From RYN-230 sp963720645 (GTDB lineage: Bacteria > Actinomycetota > Actinomycetes > Streptosporangiales > Streptosporangiaceae): a stretch of 64,000 nt of DNA. A model generated the notes under the pieces. It was given only the letters and a program-made list of their open reading frames with translations. It was not told where the DNA came from and searched no databases. Numbering within the stretch: the stretch's first letter is position 1; every line of letters begins with the position of its first letter. The position numbers and the translations under genes are program-made. Shown piece after piece: positions 51,814 through 64,000 of the stretch. Location of the stretch: assembly GCA_963720645.1 (NCBI GenBank), contig CAVRFX010000022.1, positions 186,001 to 250,000 on the forward strand, in the 5' to 3' direction.

Positions 51814-53007
51814 CTACTTGATGATCTTCGTTACCCGGCCGGCGCCGACGGTGCGGCCACCCTCGCGGATAGCGAAGCGGAGGCCTTCCTCCATGGCGAT
51901 GGGCTGAATCAGCTCGACCCGCATCTCGGTGTTGTCGCCGGGCATGACCATCTCGGTGCCCTCAGGCAGATGGACCACGCCGGTTACGTCCGTGGTGCGG
52001 AAGTAGAACTGCGGACGGTAGTTGTTGAAGAACGGGGTGTGCCGTCCGCCCTCATCCTTGGACAGGATGTAGACCTGGCCCTCGAACTCCGTGTGCGGGG
52101 TGTTGGTGCCCGGCTTGATGACGACCTGGCCGCGCTCCACGTCCTCGCGCTTGATGCCGCGGAGCAGCAGGCCCGCGTTGTCACCGGCCTGGCCCTCGTC
52201 GAGGATCTTGTGGAACATCTCCACGCCGGTGACCGTGGTCCGCTGCGCCTTCTCCTTGATGCCGATGATCTCGACTTCCTCGGAGGTGCGCACCTTGCCG
52301 CGCTCGATCCGGCCGGTCACGACGGTGCCGCGGCCGGTGATCGAGAAGACATCCTCGACCGGCATCAGGAACGGCTTGTCGGTGTCCCGGACGGGCTCGG
52401 GGATGCTGTCGTCGCAGGCGGTCATGAGCTCGACGATCTTCTCGCCCCACTCAGCGTCGCCCTCGAGCGCCTTGAGCGCGGACACCCGGATCACCGGGAC
52501 GTCGTCGCCCGGGAACTCGTAGGTGGACAGCAGCTCACGGACCTCGAGCTCGACCAGCTCCAGGATCTCCTCGTCGTCCACCATGTCGGCCTTGTTCAGC
52601 GCGACGACGATGTACGGCACGCCGACCTGGCGCGCGAGCAGGACGTGCTCGCGCGTCTGCGGCATGGGGCCGTCGGTGGCGGCGACCACGAGGATGGCGC
52701 CGTCCATCTGCGCGGCACCGGTGATCATGTTCTTGATGTAGTCGGCGTGACCGGGGCAGTCCACGTGTGCGTAGTGGCGCTTCTCGGTCTGGTACTCGAC
52801 GTGCGAGATCGAGATGGTGATCCCGCGCTCCTTCTCTTCCTTCGCGTTGTCGATCTGGTCGAAGGGCGTGAAGGGGTTCACGTCGGGATACTTGTCGTGC
52901 AGCACCTTGGTGATCGCCGCGGTCAGCGTGGTCTTGCCGTGGTCGATGTGCCCGATGGTGCCGATGTTCACGTGCGGCTTAGTCCGCTCGAACTTGGCCT
53001 TCCCCAC
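51814..53007 (-). CDS. tuf: Translation elongation factor Tu
   Basis: 397-residue GTPase delivering aminoacyl-tRNA. G1 GTIGHIDHGKTTLTA, G3 YAHVDCPGHADYIKNM, G4 VALNKADMVDD. Domain 2 starts near PFLMPVEDVFSITGRGTVVT, domain 3 near QVYILSKDEGGRHTPFFNNY. Gln in MPQTREH and Ala in LRFAIREGG are the sensitive-type residues at classic kirromycin positions. GTG start with GAGGAG 7 nt upstream. Closes the str operon. Confidence 0.97.
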   Translation of the reverse strand: MGKAKFERTKPHVNIGTIGHIDHGKTTLTAAITKVLHDKYPDVNPFTPFDQIDNAKEEKERGITISISHVEYQTEKRHYAHVDCPGHADYIKNMITGAAQMDGAILVVAATDGPMPQTREHVLLARQVGVPYIVVALNKADMVDDEEILELVELEVRELLSTYEFPGDDVPVIRVSALKALEGDAEWGEKIVELMTACDDSIPEPVRDTDKPFLMPVEDVFSITGRGTVVTGRIERGKVRTSEEVEIIGIKEKAQRTTVTGVEMFHKILDEGQAGDNAGLLLRGIKREDVERGQVVIKPGTNTPHTEFEGQVYILSKDEGGRHTPFFNNYRPQFYFRTTDVTGVVHLPEGTEMVMPGDNTEMRVELIQPIAMEEGLRFAIREGGRTVGAGRVTKIIK

Positions 53008-53100
53008 TGGTTTCTCCTCGTTGCGATCTGCCCCACATTCGTGGGGCCAAGGCGCTTCCTGCTGCGCCGATTCTCCTGATTGACGTTCTGGTGCTAGCGG

Positions 53101-55197
<2,097 letters not shown>

Positions 55198-55247
55198 TGC
55201 TCAGTTCCTCGCTGCTTCGTCAGTTATCGGCCGGTCTGGGCCGCTCA

Positions 55248-55718
55248 TCACCAGCGGTAATGGGCGAAGGCCTTGTTCGACTCGGCCATCTTGTGGGTGT
55301 CCTCGCGGCGCTTCACGCTCGCCCCGAGGCCGTTGCTTGCGTCGAGCAGCTCGTTCATGAGCCGCTCGGTCATGGTCTTCTCCCGGCGCGACCGGCTGTA
55401 CGAGACCAGCCAGCGCAGGGCCAGGGTGGTGCTGCGGGAGGCACGGACCTCGACCGGCACCTGGTAGGTGGCGCCGCCAACCCGGCGGCTGCGCACCTCA
55501 AGGGTGGGCTTCACGTTGTCGAGAGCCCGCTTGAGCGTGACCACCGGGTCGTTGCCGGTCTTGTCGCGGCATCCGTCCAGGGCGCCGTACACGATCCGCT
55601 CGGCCAGCGAGCGCTTGCCGCTGCGCAGCACCTTGTTCACCAGCGCAGTCACCAGCGGTGAGCCGTAAACCGGATCGGTTACGAGCTGCCGCTTGGTCGC
55701 GGGGCCTTTACGCGGCAT
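55248..55718 (-). CDS. rpsG: 30S ribosomal protein S7
   Basis: 156 residues from ATG 55718 (MPRKGPATKRQLVTDPVYGS). GKRSLAERIVYGALDGCRDK and RRVGGATYQVPVEVRASRST are canonical; ends NKAFAHYRW. S7 nucleates the 30S head. One base separates it from the rpsL stop. Confidence 0.97.
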   Translation of the reverse strand: MPRKGPATKRQLVTDPVYGSPLVTALVNKVLRSGKRSLAERIVYGALDGCRDKTGNDPVVTLKRALDNVKPTLEVRSRRVGGATYQVPVEVRASRSTTLALRWLVSYSRSRREKTMTERLMNELLDASNGLGASVKRREDTHKMAESNKAFAHYRW

Positions 55719-55719
55719 G

Positions 55720-56094
<375 letters not shown>

Positions 56095-56420
56095 CGCGTC
56101 TCCGTCTTCGTTCTCCGCGCCGGGTGGCGCGACGTCTTCTCTTGCCGTTTCCCGCGCCCGCGGCGCAGGGTAATTCCGGGGCGGCGTTACCGCCCTGAAC
56201 TGCTGGTTTTCCCAGTCCCTCCGACCCCCGGGGTCGGGTGTGTCGCGGTGTCCACGGCACACAAGCTCCTACTGGAGCCTGGAGTCGAGAGAGGAAAAGG
56301 CCCGCGCGCCTGGCCACCTGCCACGCCTTCCAGCTGCCGGTCGTCAACCGCAAGCCTTCCAGCCATGGCGCTACAGTCCGCTAGCGCACGCGCACCCGTT
56401 TCTCACGGGCACGATGCCCT

Positions 56421-56449
56421 AGCGTACCCAACCTTTTGCCTGCAGGCAA
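56421..56449 (-). promoter_or_regulatory. Probable str-operon (rpsL) promoter
   Basis: Minus-strand TTGCCT (56444-56449), 17-nt spacer, TACGCT (56421-56426). Predicted start near 56414, about 320 nt before the rpsL GTG. Confidence 0.6.
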
Positions 56450-56450
56450 A
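56435..56450. promoter_or_regulatory. 16-bp perfect palindrome over the -35
   Basis: tttgcctgcaggcaaa is an exact palindrome and contains the -35 hexamer of the probable rpsL promoter. It lies about 165 nt upstream of the divergent SDR gene, so it could serve either gene. Candidate operator. Confidence 0.5.
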
Positions 56451-56616
56451 GCGAACGCCGATCACGGCCGGATAGGCCAGACCGGGTGTCATTTTTCCCT
56501 GACGACAGCGGTGAAACCACGCCCGCTGGGTAGCGGGGACCTGCTGCTTCGTCCCTGCTTCCCGGGGATGACAACCATGGCAGCCGAGGGCTTATTCCAG
56601 AAGGGACGCAACGTCG

Positions 56617-57629
56617 ATGACGCAGACCGTTGTCATCACCGGCGCCAGCTCCGGCATCGCCCGTGCCACCGCACGGCTGTACGGTGCCCGCGGGGCCAGC
56701 GTGGGACTGATCGCCCGGGGCAGGCCGGCCTGGACGGCGCGGCGAAAGACGTGACCGAGGCCGGCGGCCAGGCGCTGGCCGTGCCGGCCGACGTGGCCGA
56801 CCACGCGCAGCTGGAGAAGGCGGCCACCGAGATAGAGGCCCAGTTCGGCCCCATCGACGTGTGGATCAACGTGGCGTTCACCTCGGTGTTCGCGCCGTTC
56901 GCGCAGATCACGCCCGATGAGTTCCGGCGCGTCACCGAGGTCAGCTACCTGGGCTACGTCAACGGCACGATGGTCGCGCTCAGCCGGATGCGGCCGCGCA
57001 ACGCCGGCACCATCGTGCAGGTCGGCTCCGCGCTCAGCGAGCGGGCCATCCCGCTGCAGTCGGCGTACTGCGGGGCCAAGCACGCGATCAACGGGTTCAC
57101 CGAGTCGCTGCGCTGCGAGCTCCTGCACGAGCATTCGAACGTGCGGGTGACCGTGGTGCAGATGCCGGCCGTGAACACCCCGCAGTTCTCCTGGGTGCTG
57201 TCCCGGCTGCCGCGGCACCCGCAGCCGGTGCCGCCGATCTACCAGCCGGAGGTCGCGGCGCACGGTGTGCTGTACGCGGCGGACCACCCGGGGCGCAAGC
57301 AGTACTGGGTGGGCGGGAGCACCGCCGCGACGCTGCTGGGGCAGAAAATCGCCCCCGCGCTGCTGGACCGGTATCTGGCCAGGACGGGCTTCAACTCGCA
57401 GCAGACGGACCAGGAGGTCCCGGCAGGCAGCAGGCCGGACAACCTGTTCGATCCGGTTGACGGGGCCGAGGGCCGGGACTACGGGGCGCATGGCATCTTC
57501 GATGACCGGTCGCACGAGCGGAGCTGGCAGCTGTGGGCTTCCCACCATCCGGCGGTCGCTGGCGGAATCGCGGCCGGTGCCGCCCTGGCTGGAGGGCTGA
57601 TGATCCGCCGCCTGGCGGGCCGCGCATGA
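56617..57629 (+). CDS. Short-chain dehydrogenase/reductase with membrane tail, one frame break
   Basis: About 337 residues. ATG 56617 starts MTQTVVITGASSGIARATAR, the NAD(P) motif (TGxxxGIA here instead of GIG). The frame shifts near 56720, where one missing base would join GLIARG to QAGLDGAAKDVTEAGGQALA. Then DVWINVAFTSVFAPFAQIT (the usual NNA region altered to INVA), catalytic Ser in VQVGSALSERAIP and YCGAKHAINGFTESLRCEL with the YxxxK pair. The C-terminus (HHPAVAGGIAAGAALAGGLM) looks like a membrane anchor. Substrate unknown. It opposes the str operon and precedes a small membrane-protein gene by 33 nt. Confidence 0.82.
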
Positions 57630-57662
57630 GCCTGCCCCGCTCCCCGCACGCCCGGAGGCGGC

Positions 57663-58067
57663 ATGTCTAAGGGAAAGAGCACGGGAGCGTGGGTGGTCAC
57701 GCTCGCCCGGGCCGGGTATGGCGTGGCTTTGCTCTGCGCCCCCCAGGCCCTCATCAAGCTGACCGGGGATGCCTTGACCGGGCAGTCGCCGGGTGAGCGG
57801 GCCCGGCCCAGCCGGAGGGCGTGCGGGGTGGCGCGGGTGCTCGGCGCCAGGCATCTGGTCCAGGCGGGGCTGACCGCGGCGGCGCTGCGGGCCGGGCCGG
57901 GCCGGGCGTACTACGCCCTGGCCGGCGGCGCCGCGGTGGACGCGCTGCACGCCACGACGATGGTGGGGCTGGCGCTGATAGACCGGGGAGCACGGCGGGT
58001 GGCCCTGGCCGACACGGGAGCCGAGCTGGCGCTCGCGACGGCGGGGGGCCTCACCGCCATCCGGTAG
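57663..58067 (+). CDS. Small multi-helix membrane protein
   Basis: 134 residues, unrecognised family. Hydrophobic segments: WVVTLARAGYGVALLCAPQA, a short one around HLVQAGLTAAALRA, YYALAGGAAVDALHATTMVG and LADTGAELALATAGGLTAI, so three or four membrane helices. The start has GGAGG 5 nt upstream. It follows the SDR gene by 33 nt and is followed by a strong terminator, so the two form an operon. It may hold or assist the SDR at the membrane; that is inference. Confidence 0.75.
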   Translation: MSKGKSTGAWVVTLARAGYGVALLCAPQALIKLTGDALTGQSPGERARPSRRACGVARVLGARHLVQAGLTAAALRAGPGRAYYALAGGAAVDALHATTMVGLALIDRGARRVALADTGAELALATAGGLTAIR

Positions 58068-58087
58068 ACACCCCCGCGGGCAAGGGT

Positions 58088-58117
58088 AAGCCCGGGTCGG
58101 CCAGCCGACCCGGGCTT
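58088..58117. terminator. Bidirectional terminator between the island genes and csbD
   Basis: aagcccgggtcgg and ccgacccgggctt form a perfect 13-bp stem with a 4-nt loop. It is 20 nt after the forward membrane-protein gene and 28 nt after the end of the converging CsbD gene. Confidence 0.8.
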
Positions 58118-58145
58118 GCTTATGCCGGACGCGAAGGTCCGGGGG

Positions 58146-58319
58146 CTACTTCTTGAAGGCGTCCTTGACCTTTTCGCCAGCCTGCTTGAGGTTGCCCTTG
58201 GCCTGATCCGTCCGGCCCTCGGCTTCCATCTGCTCGTTGCCGATGGCCTTGCCGGTCTCCTTCTTGGCCTTGCCCTTGATCTCGGTGACCTTGTTGGCCG
58301 CCTTATCTTCGGTCGCCAT
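58146..58319 (-). CDS. CsbD-family stress-response protein
   Basis: 57 residues: MATEDKAANKVTEIKGKAKK, ETGKAIGNEQMEAEGRTDQA, KGNLKQAGEKVKDAFKK, the whole CsbD pattern. Small, charged and helical; members are general-stress induced in other bacteria, role unknown. ATG 58319 has GAGGAG upstream. It lies downstream of rpoC but is separated from it by a strong hairpin, so it probably has its own promoter in 58320-58407. Confidence 0.9.
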   Translation of the reverse strand: MATEDKAANKVTEIKGKAKKETGKAIGNEQMEAEGRTDQAKGNLKQAGEKVKDAFKK

Positions 58320-58407
58320 GTTATGGCTCCTCACCACGCTGGACAGAAATCCCTTGGTTAGCCACTGTCCGCGGGGAGAGGGTCTAAACACGGGCCGTGA
58401 ACGCGCG

Positions 58408-58440
58408 GAGGCGCCCGGCAGCATCGCTGCCGGGCGCCTC
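58408..58440 (-). terminator. rpoBC operon terminator
   Basis: gaggcgcccggcagc and gctgccgggcgcctc pair perfectly over 15 bp with a 3-nt loop, 25 nt after the rpoC stop. It ends the rpoB-rpoC transcript before csbD. Confidence 0.82.
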
Positions 58441-58465
58441 GCGTGATATCCCGGAGGACGAACCC

Positions 58466-62338
<3,873 letters not shown>

Positions 62339-62419
62339 GTGTGTTATCCCCTGGGGTAGTTCGGATGAGGGTGCCCCTGGGCAGCCCGGGCGGTCAGGCC
62401 CGGGCTACCCGGTGCGCTC

Positions 62420-64000
62420 TCACACCTCTTCAACGCTGCTCGGCTCGCGCCGGGACAGGTCGATGCCGAGTTCTTCCGCCGCGCGGAAGACATCCTCATC
62501 GGTGTCTCGCATCTCGATGGCTGCGCCGTCACTGGACAGCACCTCGACGTTGAGGCACAGCGACTGCATTTCCTTGATCAGGACCTTGAACGATTCCGGG
62601 ATGCCGGGCTCCGGGATGTTCTCGCCCTTGACGATGGCCTCGTAGACCTTCACCCGGCCGAGCACGTCGTCGGACTTGATCGTCAGCAGTTCCTGCAGGG
62701 CGTAGGCGGCACCGTAGGCCTCGAGGGCCCACACCTCCATCTCCCCGAACCGCTGGCCACCGAACTGGGCCTTACCGCCCAGCGGCTGCTGGGTGATCAT
62801 CGAGTACGGGCCCGTGGACCGCGCGTGGATCTTGTCGTCCACCAGGTGGAGCAGCTTGAGGATGTAGATGTAGCCCACCGAGATGGGGTCCTTGAACGGC
62901 TCCCCGGTGCGCCCGTCGAACAGCCGCGCCTTGCCGCTGCTGCCGACCATCCGCTCCCCGTCCCGGTTCGGCAGGGTGCTGCCGAGCAGGCCGGTGATCT
63001 CCGTCTCGCTGGCCCCGTCGAACACCGGCGTGGCGACGGGCGTGCCCGCCTCGGCCTCGCCCGCGCTGATGGCACGCAGCCGCTTCTTCCAGTCCTCGTC
63101 CTCGCCGTTGACTTCCCAGCCGGACTTGGCCACCCAGCCAAGGTGCGTCTCCAGCACCTGGCCGACGTTCATCCGGCCCGGCACGCCGAGCGGGTTCAGC
63201 ACGATGTCCACCGCGGTCCCGTCCTCGAGGAACGGCATGTCCTCGATCGGCAGGATCTTGGCGATGACACCCTTGTTCCCGTGGCGGCCCGCCAGCTTGT
63301 CGCCGTCGGTGATCTTCCGCTTCGCGGCCACGTAGACGCGGACCAGCTCGTTCACCCCGGGCGGCAGCTCGTCGCCGTCCTCCCGGGTGAACACGCGGAC
63401 GCCGATCACCTTGCCGGACTCGCCGTGCGGGACCTTGAGCGAGGTGTCGCGGACTTCCCGCGCCTTCTCACCGAAGATGGCCCGCAGCAGCCGCTCCTCC
63501 GGGGTCAGCTCGGTCTCGCCCTTCGGGGTGACCTTGCCGACCAGGATGTCGCCGGTGACGACCTCGGCGCCGATCCGGATGATGCCCCGGTCGTCCAGGT
63601 CCGCCAGCACTTCCTCGGAGACGTTCGGGATGTCCCGGGTGATCTCCTCCGGGCCCAGCTTGGTGTCCCGGGCGTCGACCTCGTGCTCCTCGATGTGGAT
63701 CGAGGAGAGGACGTCGTCCTGGACCAGCCGCTGGGACAGGATGATCGCGTCTTCGTAGTTGTGGCCTTCCCAGGGCATGAACGCGACCAGCAGGTTACGG
63801 CCGAGCGCCATCTCGCCCTGGTCGGTGCACGGCCCGTCGGCGATGACCTGGCCGACCTCGATCCGCTGCCCCTCGGTGACCACCGGCTTCTGGTTGAAGC
63901 AGGTGCCCTGGTTGGAGCGGCGGAACTTGGCCACCAGGTAGGTGTTCCGGGTCCCGTCGTCGTTGCCCACGGTCACGTAGTCCGCGCAGGACTCCTCGAC
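62420..64000 (-). CDS. rpoB: DNA-directed RNA polymerase beta subunit, C-terminal part
   Basis: Open from the right window edge; about 527 C-terminal residues are present. MPWEGHNYEDAIILSQRLVQ, SIHIEEHEVDARDTKLGPEE, GDKLAGRHGNKGVIAKILPI and ARSTGPYSMITQQPLGGKAQ with FGGQRFGEMEVWALEAYGAA are canonical. The rifampicin-resistance region lies upstream of the window, so drug status cannot be read. Ends SRREPSSVEEV. Confidence 0.97.
   Translation of the reverse strand, partial: VEESCADYVTVGNDDGTRNTYLVAKFRRSNQGTCFNQKPVVTEGQRIEVGQVIADGPCTDQGEMALGRNLLVAFMPWEGHNYEDAIILSQRLVQDDVLSSIHIEEHEVDARDTKLGPEEITRDIPNVSEEVLADLDDRGIIRIGAEVVTGDILVGKVTPKGETELTPEERLLRAIFGEKAREVRDTSLKVPHGESGKVIGVRVFTREDGDELPPGVNELVRVYVAAKRKITDGDKLAGRHGNKGVIAKILPIEDMPFLEDGTAVDIVLNPLGVPGRMNVGQVLETHLGWVAKSGWEVNGEDEDWKKRLRAISAGEAEAGTPVATPVFDGASETEITGLLGSTLPNRDGERMVGSSGKARLFDGRTGEPFKDPISVGYIYILKLLHLVDDKIHARSTGPYSMITQQPLGGKAQFGGQRFGEMEVWALEAYGAAYALQELLTIKSDDVLGRVKVYEAIVKGENIPEPGIPESFKVLIKEMQSLCLNVEVLSSDGAAIEMRDTDEDVFRAAEELGIDLSRREPSSVEEV

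Larger units (their letters stand above)
56095..56616. other. Leader and divergent promoter region of the str operon
   Basis: 522 bases between rpsL and the forward SDR gene. It holds the probable rpsL promoter (56421-56449), a 16-bp palindrome over its -35, and a long untranslated leader. Frames open here show no family features. I see no further repeats or RNA gene. Confidence 0.55.

Overview
The window is a contiguous piece of a very GC-rich actinobacterial chromosome. Gene order, long Ala/Pro/Gly-rich linkers, GTG starts, a zinc-form S4, L36 and short S14, a His-tailed GroEL1 and a sigD-rsdA-guaB-guaB3 block all point to Actinomycetota. The order rpoB-rpoC-str-S10-spc-alpha-rplM/rpsI-glmM-acpS-nnr-alr-tsaE-tsaB-rimI-tsaD-groES-groEL1-sigD-guaB resembles streptomycetes and relatives. 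A Streptosporangiales-like lineage is my guess; genus is not assignable by eye. Almost all genes lie on the minus strand, so transcription runs from high to low coordinates.

Layout: 1-4.5 kb holds a broken LpdA-type flavoprotein, a gamma-glutamylcyclotransferase, a split transketolase with an operator-like dyad, and a PH-domain membrane protein. 4.5-8.7 kb holds an overlapping M20 hydrolase/glutamate-cysteine ligase pair and a methylmalonyl-CoA mutase large subunit. 8.7-17.2 kb holds a D,D-carboxypeptidase, trpS, glpD, guaB3, guaB, the anti-sigma factor rsdA and its ECF sigma factor. A gene-free, structure-rich 0.8 kb follows. 18-20.3 kb is groES-groEL1 with a CIRCE operator. 20.4-29.2 kb carries the t6A genes tsaD/tsaB/tsaE with rimI, an alpha/beta hydrolase, alr, nnr and acpS. 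29.4-35.9 kb has glmM, rpsI, rplM, a large forward-strand membrane protein, truA and rplQ. 35.9-56.1 kb is the ribosomal/RNAP/secretion superoperon (rpoA to rpsL). 56.6-58.3 kb is an inserted island (SDR, small membrane protein, CsbD) between rpsL and rpoC. 58.4-64 kb is rpoC and the 3' part of rpoB.

Most of this is core translation, transcription and cell-wall precursor machinery. I did not find a dramatic new system. The best leads are: a natural Arg at the streptomycin-determining position 88 of ribosomal protein S12; a tandem duplication at the rplP/rpmC junction that creates an in-phase 25-codon ORF; a Tyr/Ser/Gly decapeptide-repeat extension on the ECF sigma factor; map missing between adk and infA; and several perfect inverted repeats, notably over the -35 of the probable rpsL promoter and in the groEL-sigD gap.

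At least eight genes, including essential groEL and rplX, contain single-base frame breaks. Several are adjacent to homopolymers. This looks like residual sequencing or assembly error rather than gene decay, and frame-dependent claims in those genes need checking against reads.
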